NCBI GenBank assembly: GCA_900114805.1
Contig: FOZN01000004.1
Coordinates: 310,001 to 374,000, forward strand
Reading direction: 5' to 3'
Length of the DNA stretch: 64,000 bases
From: Agrococcus baldri
Lineage (GTDB): Bacteria > Actinomycetota > Actinomycetes > Actinomycetales > Microbacteriaceae
Part shown: positions 1 to 8,900 of the stretch, in pieces
Position numbering within the stretch: position 1 is the stretch's first letter
Layout: each line of letters begins with the position of its first letter
Position numbers and translations under genes: made by a program
The notes under the pieces: generated by a model
Told to the model about the DNA's origin: nothing
The model's database searches: none
The model's input: only the letters and a program-made list of their open reading frames with translations

Positions 1-176
1 TCGATCAGCCACGCGGTGGTGGCGCTCTTGCCGGTGCCGGTGGCGCCCAGCAGCACCACGTCGGTCTCGCCGCGGTTCAGGGCGGCCGTCAGTTCGCTGA
101 TCGCTTGCGGCTGATCACCGGAGGGCTGATACTCGCTGATGACCTCGAACGGCCGCACGGCACGGGTCGGTTCCAT
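1..176 (-). CDS. uvrB: UvrABC excision nuclease subunit B, N-terminal fragment
   Basis: Partial gene that runs off the left edge; only the first 58 codons are present. UvrB is the helicase-like damage-verification subunit of nucleotide excision repair. Visible are the conserved N-terminal segment ([17 protein letters not shown]) and Walker A GATGTGKS at residues 44-51. The ATG at 176 is preceded by a TAGGCT hexamer 6 nt upstream, with no Shine-Dalgarno, so the message is probably leaderless. It follows coaE with a 9-nt gap; coaE-uvrB adjacency is usual in actinobacteria. Confidence 0.95.
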   Translation of the reverse strand, partial: MEPTRAVRPFEVISEYQPSGDQPQAISELTAALNRGETDVVLLGATGTGKSATTAWLI

Positions 177-182
177 GCTGCA

Positions 183-188
183 AGCCTA
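183..188 (-). promoter_or_regulatory. Putative -10 element of leaderless uvrB promoter
   Basis: TAGGCT on the minus strand, 6 nt before the uvrB ATG. Its first three bases are the coaE stop codon TAG, so termination of one gene and the core promoter of the next share bases. No convincing -35 box is seen. Confidence 0.5.
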
Positions 189-800
189 CGAGCGGCCGCC
201 CACACGGTGCTGGACGAGCCGCTCCCACAGCCGATCGACCTGCTCGAGCGTCGCGGCCAGCTCGCCCTCGGTCTCGATCACGACGTCGGCGATGGCGAGC
301 CGTCGCTCGTCGCTGGCCTGCGACGCGACGCGCGCCCGCGCATCCGCCTCGTCCATTCCGCGAAGCTCCACAAGGCGGCGGATGCGCGTCTCGGCCGGCG
401 CGTGCGCGACCACCACGAGGTCCCACGGGTCGTCCGGCCGCGCCTCGACCAGCAGCGGCACGTCGTAGACCACCACAGCGTCGGCATCGGCGGCGAACGC
501 CGCCCGGAAGCGCCGGGCCGACTCCTCGCCCACGGCGGGATGCACGATCGCGTTCAGCCGATGGCGGGCGTCGTCGTCGGCGAAGATCACCGCGCCGAGG
601 GCCGCGCGGTCGAGCGCGCCGTCCGGCAGCAGCAGGTGGTCGCCGAACTCCGCCGCGATGGCGGCCAGGACCGGCTGGCCGGGCTGCTGCAGCTCGCGCA
701 CCAGCGCGTCGGCATCGATCACGACGGCTCCGCGCTCGGCCAGCCTGGCGGCAATCGTGGACTTGCCTGAGGCGATGCCGCCGGTGAGCGCGAGAAGCAT
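186..800 (-). CDS. coaE: Dephospho-CoA kinase
   Basis: Protein of 204 aa that phosphorylates the ribose 3'-OH of dephospho-CoA, the last step of CoA synthesis. The N-terminus MLLALTGGIASGKST gives Walker A at residues 7-15, followed by the typical VIDADALVREL segment and a DVPLLVEA motif mid-protein. Length fits the single-domain family. The ATG at 798-800 gives the canonical N-terminus; longer upstream extensions of this frame are not supported. The gene sits just before uvrB, as in M. tuberculosis (Rv1631-Rv1633). Confidence 0.96.
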   Translation of the reverse strand: MLLALTGGIASGKSTIAARLAERGAVVIDADALVRELQQPGQPVLAAIAAEFGDHLLLPDGALDRAALGAVIFADDDARHRLNAIVHPAVGEESARRFRAAFAADADAVVVYDVPLLVEARPDDPWDLVVVAHAPAETRIRRLVELRGMDEADARARVASQASDERRLAIADVVIETEGELAATLEQVDRLWERLVQHRVGGRS

Positions 801-926
801 GGCCAGATTCTGCCACGGCATCTCTTGAGGAAGCCTCAAGCGACACCTGCGGGAACCGGCCCGGCGTCCTGAGGCTGGCCTCATAGCGTCGAGGAGATCG
901 CTCATCCGTCGAAGGCAGGGAGCACC

Positions 927-1433
927 GTGCGCGCACTCCGCGGCATCGCCATCATCTTGCTCGTCTGCGTCGGCCTCGTCACCGCGGCCGGCGCCGTGCT
1001 CTGGAGCGGGTCGCTCGCGGGGCTGGCTCGCGCCGAGGTCGTCTCCACCGGGGCGATGGCGCCCAGCTTCGAAGCGGGCGACCTCGTGGTCGTCACCGCG
1101 CGGCCGGCAGCGGAGCTCACGGCCGGTGACGTCGTCAGCGTGCGCAGCCCCGGCACCGGTGCGGGGCACCTCGAGCGGGTGGTCTCGGCGTCCCCGGCCT
1201 CCTCGGAGACCTGGACGATCATCACCGCCGCGAGAAGCGGCGGCTCCACGACCGAGCACACCATCGGCACCGAGGTCTGGGCGCCGAGCCTGCGCGTGCC
1301 GGTGGTCGGCGGTGTCGTCTCGACGATGCTCCAGCCCTCGTACGCCATCCCCGCGCTGGCCGTCGTGCTGCTGCTCGGAGCGGTCGTGCTGGTCGGCCGG
1401 GCACCGACGGGGCCGGTCCGCACCACAGCATGA
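927..1433 (+). CDS. Signal peptidase I (S26/SipW-like) family protein lacking catalytic residues
   Basis: Protein of 168 aa with a GTG start and AGGGAG upstream. An N-terminal membrane segment (about residues 7-25) is followed by an S26-type box, VVSTGAMAPSFEAGDLVVV, then a GDVVSV turn, and a second membrane segment near 137-157. This is the two-TM layout of SipW/archaeal-type signal peptidases. In active members the residue just before the conserved Met is Ser; here it is Ala43 (codon GCG). The His of the HRVV motif is replaced by Glu83 (LERVV). By family knowledge the protein should be unable to process signal peptides, so it may be a pseudoenzyme or a binding protein. It lies just upstream of a response regulator on the same strand. 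Confidence 0.75.
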   Translation: MRALRGIAIILLVCVGLVTAAGAVLWSGSLAGLARAEVVSTGAMAPSFEAGDLVVVTARPAAELTAGDVVSVRSPGTGAGHLERVVSASPASSETWTIITAARSGGSTTEHTIGTEVWAPSLRVPVVGGVVSTMLQPSYAIPALAVVLLLGAVVLVGRAPTGPVRTTA

Positions 1434-1519
1434 ACCCGGCGGAGCCACTCGCTGTGGGATCGACAGGGTAGCATCGGGCGGAAAGCACCTGGTCACGTGG
1501 TGCGGATGCGGGGAGACCT

Positions 1520-2365
1520 ATGGACGAGGACGTCGCTGTCGTCATCGAGGATGGCGAGGACATCCGCGAGCTGCTCGCGCAGGTGCTGACCCAGGGCGGG
1601 TTCGCCGTCCACAGCGCCGCCGACGGCGCCACCGGTGTCGAGCTGGTGCGCGAGCACGACCCGATCGTGGTCACGATCGACGTGAACATGCCGGGCATCG
1701 ACGGCTTCGAGACCGCTCGGCAGGTACGCGCGATCAGCACCGCCTACATCGTCATGATCACCGCGCGCGGCGACGAGATCGACACGCTCGTCGGCCTGCA
1801 GACGGGCGCCGACGACTACATCGTCAAGCCCTTCCGCCCCCGCGAGCTCCGCGCCCGCATCGAGGCGATGATGCGGCGTCCTCGGGTGCTCGCGTCGACG
1901 CATCCGTCCCCACCGCACCCGTCCGCACCGCAGCCCTCGGCGCCGCAGCCGATGCATACCGGGTCGATCCCCACGCAGAGCGCGTCCTCGTTGGAGATCC
2001 CGGATGCACCCTCGGCCACCTGGGCAGAGGGCGACACGGAGCACGCCTCGCTCGAGCACCGCGGCCTGCGGCTCGAGCCCGGCGCACGCGTGGTCGAGCT
2101 CGAGGGCGCCGAGGTGGAGCTCACGCGCAGCGAGTTCGACATCCTGCGCATGCTGCTGAACTCCGGGCGTCGCGTGGTGAGCAAGATGCAGCTCGCCGGC
2201 ATGCTGCGCGGCGAGCGCGGCGAGCCCGACCACTACCTCAGCGAGCACGACGCACGCGCGATCGAGGTGCACGTCGCGAACCTGCGGCGCAAGCTGGGCG
2301 AATCCCCCTCCGAGCCCCGCTGGATCGAGACGGTGCGAGGCGTCGGCTACCGCCGCACCGCCTGA
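1520..2365 (+). CDS. OmpR/PhoB-type two-component response regulator
   Basis: Protein of 281 aa. The receiver domain (1-120) has an acidic pocket E10/D11, phospho-acceptor Asp54 (TIDVNMPG) and Lys103 (IVKPF). A Pro/Ser/His-rich linker of about 50 residues (PSPPHPSAPQPSAPQP) leads to a winged-helix DNA-binding domain (about 175-281) ending in WIETVRGVGYR. The start follows GGGGAGACCT. The likely partner is the histidine kinase at 3555-5180, on the opposite strand beyond the GGDEF-like gene. Its last 19 bp overlap the 3' end of that convergent gene. Target genes are unknown. Confidence 0.92.
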   Translation: MDEDVAVVIEDGEDIRELLAQVLTQGGFAVHSAADGATGVELVREHDPIVVTIDVNMPGIDGFETARQVRAISTAYIVMITARGDEIDTLVGLQTGADDYIVKPFRPRELRARIEAMMRRPRVLASTHPSPPHPSAPQPSAPQPMHTGSIPTQSASSLEIPDAPSATWAEGDTEHASLEHRGLRLEPGARVVELEGAEVELTRSEFDILRMLLNSGRRVVSKMQLAGMLRGERGEPDHYLSEHDARAIEVHVANLRRKLGESPSEPRWIETVRGVGYRRTA

Positions 2366-3558
2366 TCGCCGACCGCGGGTCCTTCCGACTCCTCGTCCTC
2401 ACCGGCCACCACCACAGTGACGTCGTCGCTGTCGATCGCCCGCTTCGCGGCCATCTTGGCTGCGTCGAGCAGGGTGTCGCGGTCGTAGCCGGTGATGCTC
2501 GTCAGGCTCACACCCATCCCGATCGGCGGCACCACCGGCACGCCGGCCGTGCCCAGCTGATCGAGCATCGCGCGATGCATCCGCGCGCCGAGCTGGCGCG
2601 CGTCGGCGGGCGAGGACGGCTGGAAGGCGAGCATCAGCATGCCGTGGTCGTCGGTGCCGAGCGCTGCGGTGGTCGGTGACAGTCGCCGGGTCGCGGCACG
2701 CACGGCCTGGCGCACATGCTCCGCCTCATCGGCGCCGAAGGCGGTCGCGATGCGGCTGAGTGAGTCGATGCTGATCACCAGCACCGCGAAGAGCTCCGCA
2801 CGCCTGTTGGCGCGCATCAACCGGCCGCCCAGCACCCGGGCGAAGGAGGGCGCCAGCAGCACGCCGTCCGGCGCGATCGCCATCAGCGAGGAGTCCTCCG
2901 TGCCGCGCAGCCGCACCTGCTCGGCGCGCAGCACGGACGCGGTCACCACCACCACGATCACGAGACAGATCGTGGCCACGCCGGCGATGCCGCTGCTGAC
3001 CCACTCGCGGAACAGCTCGTGCGAGGTGCCGAGGGTCACGGCGCTGACGAGCCGGAGCAGCTGGAACACGCACGCGACCGCGAGCACCGCGCCGAGGCCG
3101 AGGGCCGTGCGGGTGCGCCGCATGGAGCCGCGGAGCGTCTCGGCGGCACCGAGGCCGGCGAAGACGGCGTTGGCGGTGAACATCGCCCATACGCCCGACC
3201 AGGTGGAGCGGTCGCCGCCTTCGAGCAGCACGGCGCCGAAGGCGACCAGCGCGCCGGCGGCCACCACGATCGATGCGGTGCGGCTCGGCCTGCCGTTGAA
3301 GACCCGGCAGCCGATCCACAGCAGCCCCAGCGTCGCCACCCACGCCGCGTTGCCGATGGCGATCGCCCACCATCCGGCATCCGTGACCGCGTCGAGCAGG
3401 TAGGCCTCGGTGGCGATCATCCCGCCGATGAAGCCGAGCGCCCAGACGCGACCGGCGCGATCGTCCTTGCGCAGCATGGTCTCCAGCACGAACACACCGC
3501 CCGCGACGTGCACGACCAGCGCAGTGATGAGCTTGACGGTGTCTGCATCGAGGGTCAT
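2347..3558 (-). CDS. Membrane protein with degenerate GGDEF-like domain
   Basis: Protein of 403 aa. The N-terminal half (1-~220) has about seven hydrophobic segments. The C-terminal half (about 245-390) resembles a diguanylate cyclase domain (AELFAVLVISIDSLSRIATAFG), but the signature loop reads LGTDDHGMLML instead of GGDEF/GGEEF. Cyclic di-GMP synthesis is therefore unlikely; nucleotide sensing or a structural role is more plausible. Its start overlaps the stop of the upstream histidine kinase by 4 nt (ATGA), implying co-translation. Its 3' end overlaps the convergent response-regulator gene by 19 bp. Confidence 0.8.
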   Translation of the reverse strand: MTLDADTVKLITALVVHVAGGVFVLETMLRKDDRAGRVWALGFIGGMIATEAYLLDAVTDAGWWAIAIGNAAWVATLGLLWIGCRVFNGRPSRTASIVVAAGALVAFGAVLLEGGDRSTWSGVWAMFTANAVFAGLGAAETLRGSMRRTRTALGLGAVLAVACVFQLLRLVSAVTLGTSHELFREWVSSGIAGVATICLVIVVVVTASVLRAEQVRLRGTEDSSLMAIAPDGVLLAPSFARVLGGRLMRANRRAELFAVLVISIDSLSRIATAFGADEAEHVRQAVRAATRRLSPTTAALGTDDHGMLMLAFQPSSPADARQLGARMHRAMLDQLGTAGVPVVPPIGMGVSLTSITGYDRDTLLDAAKMAAKRAIDSDDVTVVVAGEDEESEGPAVGDQAVRR

Positions 3559-5180
3559 GCGATGGCTCCTGATCTGCGCAGCGGGATGCGCACGACGAAG
3601 GTGGCGCCGGATCCCGGTTCGCTCTGCACCGTGATCTCGCCGCCGTGCGCGCGCACGAGGTCTCGGCTGATCGCGAGTCCCAGGCCGTTGCCGTGCGGCC
3701 GGCTCGTCTGCGCGGCCGCGCCGCGGAAGCGGCGCTGGAACAGCTGCGGCAGCACGTCCTCGGCGATCCCCGGCCCGTCGTCGCGCACGACCAGCCAGGC
3801 GTGCTTGTCGTCGCTCGTCACGCCCACCTCGATCAGGCCGTCGCCGGTGTGATAGCTGACGGCGTTGCCGACCAGATTGTCGACCACCTGCCTGATGCGC
3901 ACGGGGTCGACCTCTGCCACGGCCGACTCGACGCCGGAGGTGTCGATGCGGATGCCGCGCGCTTCGGCCTTGGGCTCAAGCGCCTCGACCGCGGCGAGCA
4001 CGATGCGCGAGAGCTCTTCGTCGACCGGCCGGACGTCGAAGCGGCCCGGACCGTCGGCGGTCGCCGCCAGCACGTCGCCGATGATCACGAGCAGCCGGGA
4101 GGCGTTGCGCTCGGCGATCTCGAGGCTCCGTCGCGCCTGCTTGCCCACGTCGGCGTCCTCGAGCGCGAGGTCGAGGTGGCCGAGCACGCTCGTCAGCGGC
4201 GTGCGCAGCTCGTGCGAGACCGACGCGACCAGCTCGTCGCGCATCTGCACCGCCATCCGCTCTGCCGTGACGTCCCGGGTGACGAGGATCGCTCCGACGT
4301 CCGTGCCGTCCACGTCGATGAGGCGCCGGGCGGTCGACTGCAGGGCGCGCCGCCCCTCCCCGGGAGGGCCCTGCCAGTGCAGCGCATTCTCGAAGGTCTC
4401 GCCCCGACGGGCGCGGGCGAGCGGCGCCATGCCCGGCTCGATGGGCGTCTCGGCGTCGGCGTCGAAGAGCTGGCCGTCGGCACCCCTGGCGCTCAGGCGC
4501 GCGTGGGCGTCGTTCTCGATCGAGATCGTGCCGTCGGCGCCGATGCGGACGACGCCGAAGTCGACGGCATCGAGCAGCTCGCTCACCGCATCCTCCTGCC
4601 GGCGCGCGCGCTCTACCGCGTGATCGAGGTACTCGGCCTGCTCGTCGAGCAGCTCCCGCTGCGCCGCCGAGCGCCGCGAGGCGACGAAGGCGACGACCGC
4701 CGCGACCGAGAGTGCGAGCGGCCCCAGCACCACGTGCACGGCGCTGCTGAAGCCGTCGTGCAGCAGGTTCACCACCCAGAAGAGCACGCTCGAGCCGACC
4801 GCCCCGATCAGCAGACCCCGCCAGCCGCCGACCGTCGCGAGCCACGTCGCAGGCACCATCCACAGCAGCCACAGCTGCGCATCCGGCTCGCCCATCTGCA
4901 TGAGGAAGATGGCGAGCAGGTCACCGATCGGCACCAGCGTCACCCAGTTCGGGTGGATGCGGTTCCACGGCACGACCAGGGCGAGCACGGTGAGCGCGAA
5001 GATCAGCAGAACGCCGACGAAGATCACGTCGCCGTCGAGGACGTCGCCCAGCACCACCACCAGTCCCCCGGCGGTGAGCGCAGCGGCCGCCAGCATGAGC
5101 TGATTGACCGCCGTGGCCCGCTCGCGCGTGCGATCAGGCCGCACCGCACCGGTGCGGGCCGTCGTGACCGCCGCGAACAT
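3555..5180 (-). CDS. Membrane-bound sensor histidine kinase with PAS-like domain
   Basis: Protein of 541 aa. The N-terminal region has about six transmembrane segments (30-185), then a coiled linker and a PAS-like domain (about 200-310). HisKA follows with the phosphorylated His in VSHELRTPL near residue 322. HATPase_c has N box DNLVGNAVSYH, G1 DDGPGI and G2 GNGLGLA. It is expected to autophosphorylate and signal to the response regulator at 1520-2365. No SD precedes the ATG, but TAGATT lies 6 nt upstream. The next gene overlaps by 4 nt. The sensed signal cannot be told from sequence. Confidence 0.92.
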   Translation of the reverse strand: MFAAVTTARTGAVRPDRTRERATAVNQLMLAAAALTAGGLVVVLGDVLDGDVIFVGVLLIFALTVLALVVPWNRIHPNWVTLVPIGDLLAIFLMQMGEPDAQLWLLWMVPATWLATVGGWRGLLIGAVGSSVLFWVVNLLHDGFSSAVHVVLGPLALSVAAVVAFVASRRSAAQRELLDEQAEYLDHAVERARRQEDAVSELLDAVDFGVVRIGADGTISIENDAHARLSARGADGQLFDADAETPIEPGMAPLARARRGETFENALHWQGPPGEGRRALQSTARRLIDVDGTDVGAILVTRDVTAERMAVQMRDELVASVSHELRTPLTSVLGHLDLALEDADVGKQARRSLEIAERNASRLLVIIGDVLAATADGPGRFDVRPVDEELSRIVLAAVEALEPKAEARGIRIDTSGVESAVAEVDPVRIRQVVDNLVGNAVSYHTGDGLIEVGVTSDDKHAWLVVRDDGPGIAEDVLPQLFQRRFRGAAAQTSRPHGNGLGLAISRDLVRAHGGEITVQSEPGSGATFVVRIPLRRSGAIA

Positions 5181-5186
5181 GCTCCG

Positions 5187-5192
5187 AATCTA
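5187..5192 (-). promoter_or_regulatory. Putative -10 element of leaderless histidine kinase promoter
   Basis: TAGATT on the minus strand with 6 nt between it and the kinase ATG at 5180. The spacing places the transcription start at or next to the start codon. No clear -35 box is seen. Confidence 0.45.
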
Positions 5193-5281
5193 CTGTGCGC
5201 CGAGCGCTTCGAGGTGCTTCCGGGCGACGCGGGCTAGCATCGCGGCATGCGGCGCCCACCGTCGCGCGAGAGGGAGTGACC

Positions 5282-5923
5282 ATGCTCGAGTTCCTGACCG
5301 GGTCAGGTCTCGCGGCCGCGGCCGGCATGAACGCGTACATCCCGATGCTCGCGGTCGGCCTCGCGAACCGGTTCTTCCCCGGCGCGATGGCGCTGCCGGA
5401 CGGCTGGGCGTGGATCTCGAACTGGTGGGTGCTCGGCATCCTCGCCGTGCTGCTGGTCGTCGAGCTCGTGGCCGACAAGATCCCTGCGGTCGACAGCGTC
5501 AACGACGTCATCCAGACGATCGTGCGCCCGACCGCCGGTGGCCTGGTCTTCGGCTCCTCCTCCACCGCGTCGACGGTCGCGGTCACCGACCCGGCGGAGT
5601 TCTTCACCTCCAACCAGTGGGTGCCGATCGTCGTCGGCGCCGTCATCGCGCTGACGGTGCACGCCGGGAAGACCGCCATGCGCCCGGCGGCGAACATCGC
5701 CACGGCCGGGGCCGCGGCGCCGGTGATCTCGACGATCGAGGACGTCGGCGCGATCGGCATGTCGCTGCTGGCCATCGTGGCCCCCGTGCTGGTGCTGCTG
5801 GGCCTGCTGCTGCTCGGCCTGCTGAGCTGGTCGATCTGGCGGAACGCAAGGAAGCGCAGGAACGCCGACCTCCGGCCCGCCACCGCGCGCATCGCACAGG
5901 ACGACGACACACCGAACGGCTGA
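5282..5923 (+). CDS. DUF4126 family membrane protein
   Basis: Protein of 213 aa of unknown function. The ATG at 5282 follows GAGAGGGAG at good spacing; an upstream in-frame ATG at 5195 would add 29 Arg-rich residues and is rejected. The start MLEFLTGSGLAAAAGMNAYI and the following hydrophobic segments are typical of DUF4126 proteins. About five membrane helices are visible, ending in a Leu-rich helix near 165-185 and a charged cytosolic tail. A TAGCAT hexamer near 5233 could be its -10. It is divergent from the histidine kinase and convergent with the next hydrolase. Confidence 0.8.
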   Translation: MLEFLTGSGLAAAAGMNAYIPMLAVGLANRFFPGAMALPDGWAWISNWWVLGILAVLLVVELVADKIPAVDSVNDVIQTIVRPTAGGLVFGSSSTASTVAVTDPAEFFTSNQWVPIVVGAVIALTVHAGKTAMRPAANIATAGAAAPVISTIEDVGAIGMSLLAIVAPVLVLLGLLLLGLLSWSIWRNARKRRNADLRPATARIAQDDDTPNG

Positions 5924-5958
5924 CACCGAACCGATGACCGGGCTGACCGGCGCCGCGC

Positions 5959-7347
5959 TCAGCCTTCCGACGCGCCGGACTCCGCGGGCACGGCCGCGAC
6001 CGCCTCCAGGTGCATCGCGCCGCGCCACCGCACGACCCGGCCGCTCGCGTCCCGCTGGGCCTCGGCGAACTCGTGCCCGGACCCCATCCCGGTGGCGGCA
6101 GTGATGCGCACCCGATCGTCGTCCTGCGGCTCGAGCACGTCCACCGCCTGCAGCGGGTCGGGAGCCGTGGGCGAGATGGCGAGCAGGCGTCCGCCCAGCT
6201 CCGCCACATCGACCCTGCCCCAGATGCTCGCGAACGAACCCTCGAACGACCGCAGCCGATCGAGCTCATCGGCGCTCGGCGCATCCGTCGCCGCCTCGAG
6301 CGCCGTGCTCACGATGCGGGCAACGCCCACCGCCAGCTCCTCCGCCGGCCCGTCGATCGCGTTCGTGAACACGCTGACGACCACATCGCGTCGGGCGTCC
6401 ACGAGCGTCCTGGTGGCCTGCCCCGTCCAGGCACCGCCGTGCCCGGCCCACTCGCGGCCGTCCACCTCGCGCAGCATGAGGCCGAGGCCGTAGCCGGTGG
6501 CACCGCCGTCGCGGCCGGCGGTCGTCCACTGCCGCTGCCGCATGCGGCGGCGGGTGGCGGCGCTCAGCAGCCGATCATCCGCATCGGCCACGGAGCGGAG
6601 CGCGTCGCTGAGCGTGGCAGCGCTCGCCACAGCGCCGGTCGCGGCTGCCAGGGCGCCTGCGACCGGACTCCCGAGCACTTCGCGCTCATCGCTGGAGTGC
6701 AGGCCGGAGTGGCCGGTGACGAGCCGCTCCGCATCGTCCGCTGCGAGATCCGCTGTCAGCCCCTCGAGCCCCAGCGGCCGGGCGACGAGCTGCTGCAGCG
6801 CCTGGGCATAGCCGCTGCCGCTCACCGCCTCGATGATCAGGCCCAGCAGGCCGAAGCCGATGTTCGAGTACTTGAACTCGGTCGAAGCGGGGATGCGCGA
6901 GGTACCGGACCGCGCGATCGCGAGCAGCCCGTCGGCGTCCGGGAAGTCGTTCTGCAGGTGCCAGAAGGCGACGTCGTCGCCGTCGCGCACCGCGCCTGCG
7001 CCGTGGGAGAGCAGCTCCCGGACCAGCATCGCGCCGGCGTCCGTGCCCGCCAGCGCCGGGACGTGCAGCTGCGCCTCGTCGTCCAGCTGCAGTCGGCCCT
7101 CGTCCACCAGCCGCATCGCCGCCAGCGCGGCGAGCGACTTGGAGTGCGAGGCGATGCGGAAGCGGTGCCGAGCCGACAGCGCCTCGCCCGTGGACGCATC
7201 CGCCACCCCGTATGCGGTGTCGAGCACCAGCTCGCCGCCGACGCGCACCGCCACCTGCACGCCGGGGATGCGCAGCCGCCAGCGGCGGTAGGCCAGCCAG
7301 CGGTCGGCGTAGTCGAGGGCATGGGTGATCGCATCGTCAGCGGGCAT
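5959..7347 (-). CDS. Serine hydrolase of the beta-lactamase / penicillin-binding-protein fold
   Basis: Protein of 462 aa without an evident signal peptide, so probably cytosolic. Class C beta-lactamase-type motifs are visible: SxxK in FRIASHSKSLAAL, YxN in EFKYSNIGFGLLG, and an HxG-type triad in WAGHGGAWTG. A C-terminal region of about 100 residues beyond the hydrolase fold has no recognised motif. The family covers esterases, D-amino-acid amidases and peptidases, so the substrate is open. Start at the ATG at 7347, because upstream sequence codes no conserved residues. It is monocistronic between a convergent DUF4126 gene and rpsA. Confidence 0.85.
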   Translation of the reverse strand: MPADDAITHALDYADRWLAYRRWRLRIPGVQVAVRVGGELVLDTAYGVADASTGEALSARHRFRIASHSKSLAALAAMRLVDEGRLQLDDEAQLHVPALAGTDAGAMLVRELLSHGAGAVRDGDDVAFWHLQNDFPDADGLLAIARSGTSRIPASTEFKYSNIGFGLLGLIIEAVSGSGYAQALQQLVARPLGLEGLTADLAADDAERLVTGHSGLHSSDEREVLGSPVAGALAAATGAVASAATLSDALRSVADADDRLLSAATRRRMRQRQWTTAGRDGGATGYGLGLMLREVDGREWAGHGGAWTGQATRTLVDARRDVVVSVFTNAIDGPAEELAVGVARIVSTALEAATDAPSADELDRLRSFEGSFASIWGRVDVAELGGRLLAISPTAPDPLQAVDVLEPQDDDRVRITAATGMGSGHEFAEAQRDASGRVVRWRGAMHLEAVAAVPAESGASEG

Positions 7348-7386
7348 GCTCCGATCCTCGCACGGCTCGAGGGCGACGACGACGAA

Positions 7387-7416
7387 GCGGGCCGCACCCC
7401 GGAGGGTGCGACCCGC
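7387..7416 (-). terminator. Putative intrinsic terminator downstream of rpsA
   Basis: An inverted repeat (GCGGG-cc-GCACCC / GGGTGC-ga-CCCGC, 4-nt loop) starts 17 nt past the rpsA stop. The distal side is TTCGTCGTCG rather than a T-run, as is common in high-GC actinobacteria. Confidence 0.55.
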
Positions 7417-7433
7417 TGTCGTAGGGGTGCTGC

Positions 7434-8900
7434 TTACTCGCTCGAGCCTGTGAGCTTCTCGCGGAGTGCGGCGAGCGCCTCGTCGTCGGCGAGCGTGCCG
7501 ACGCCGGAGCCCGACTCCTCCGATGCGCCGCCGAAGGACGATGCGCCAGCGGGCACGTCCTTCGAGAGCACGTCGGCGTCGCGGGCAGCCGCGACCTGCG
7601 CCTTGTGCGCCTCCCATCGCGACTGCGCTGCGGTGTACTCGGCCTCCCAGGCCTCGCGCTGCGCGTCGAAGCCTTCCTTCCACTCGTTCGTCTCGGGGTC
7701 GAAGCCCTCCGGGAACTTGTAGTTGCCCTGCTCGTCGTACTCGGCGAGCATGCCGTAGAGCGCCGGGTCGAAGTCGGCACCCTCGGGGTCGACGCCCTCG
7801 TTCGCCTGCTTCAGCGAGAGCGAGATGCGGCGACGCTCGAGGTCGATGTCGATGATCTTCACGAAGACCTCGTCGCCGACCGAGACCACCTGGTCAGCGG
7901 TCTCGACGTGCTGCGAGGAGAGCTCCGAGATGTGCACGAGGCCCTCGATGCCATCCGCGACGCGCACGAAGGCGCCGAAGGTGACGAGCTTCGTGACCTT
8001 GCCCGGTGCGACCTGGCCGATGGCGTGGGTGCGGGCGAAGATCTGCCACGGGTCCTCCTGCGTCGCCTTGAGCGACAGCGAGACGCGCTCGCGGTCGAGC
8101 TCGACGGTGAGGATCTCGACGGTGACCTCCTGGCCGACCTCGACGACCTCCGAGGCGTGCTCGATGTGCTTCCACGAGAGCTCGGAGACGTGCACGAGGC
8201 CGTCGACGCCGCCGAGGTCGACGAACGCGCCGAAGTTGACGATCGACGAGACGACGCCCTTGCGGACCTGGCCCTTCTGCAGCGACTGCAGGAAGGCGCC
8301 GCGCGAAGCCGACTGCGTCTCCTCGAGGAGGGCGCGGCGCGAGAGCACGACGTTGTTGCGGTTCTTGTCGAGCTCGAGGATCTTCGCCTCGATCTCCTGG
8401 CCGAGGTACGGCGTGAGGTCGCGGACGCGGCGCAGCTCGATGAGCGACGCAGGCAGGAAGCCGCGCAGGCCGATGTCGACGATGAGACCGCCCTTGACGA
8501 CCTCGATGACCGTGCCGGTGACGACGCCGTCGTCCTCCTTGATGCGCTCGACATCGCCCCAGGCGCGCTCGTACTGCGCACGCTTCTTGGAGAGGATCAG
8601 ACGACCCTCCTTGTCCTCCTTCTGGAGGACGAGCGCCTCGACGGTGTCGCCGACCTCGACGACCTCGGTGGGGTCGACGTCGTGCTTGATGGAGAGCTCG
8701 CGCGAGGGGATGACGCCCTCGGTCTTGTAGCCGACGTCGAGAAGGACCTCATCGCGGTCGATCTTGACGACGGTGCCCTCGATGAGGTCGCCGTCATTGA
8801 AGAACTTCAGGGTCTTCTCAACGGCGGCCATGAAGTCATCGGCCGAGCCGATGTCGTTCACAGCGACCTGCTTCGGAGCCGTGGTCGTTGCAGTGGTCAT
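7434..8900 (-). CDS. rpsA: 30S ribosomal protein S1
   Basis: Protein of 488 aa that binds mRNA on the 30S subunit. Four S1 (OB-fold) domains are visible at about 34-105, 122-190, 207-277 and 292-362, for example GVDGLVHVSELSW and GIEGLVHISELS. The acidic C-terminal tail is rich in Glu, Ala and Ser. The four-domain form is usual for actinobacteria, compared with six in E. coli. The start MTTATTTAPKQ follows a weak AAAGG. A good promoter lies about 100 nt upstream. It is single-gene, with a hairpin after the stop. Confidence 0.97.
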   Translation of the reverse strand: MTTATTTAPKQVAVNDIGSADDFMAAVEKTLKFFNDGDLIEGTVVKIDRDEVLLDVGYKTEGVIPSRELSIKHDVDPTEVVEVGDTVEALVLQKEDKEGRLILSKKRAQYERAWGDVERIKEDDGVVTGTVIEVVKGGLIVDIGLRGFLPASLIELRRVRDLTPYLGQEIEAKILELDKNRNNVVLSRRALLEETQSASRGAFLQSLQKGQVRKGVVSSIVNFGAFVDLGGVDGLVHVSELSWKHIEHASEVVEVGQEVTVEILTVELDRERVSLSLKATQEDPWQIFARTHAIGQVAPGKVTKLVTFGAFVRVADGIEGLVHISELSSQHVETADQVVSVGDEVFVKIIDIDLERRRISLSLKQANEGVDPEGADFDPALYGMLAEYDEQGNYKFPEGFDPETNEWKEGFDAQREAWEAEYTAAQSRWEAHKAQVAAARDADVLSKDVPAGASSFGGASEESGSGVGTLADDEALAALREKLTGSSE

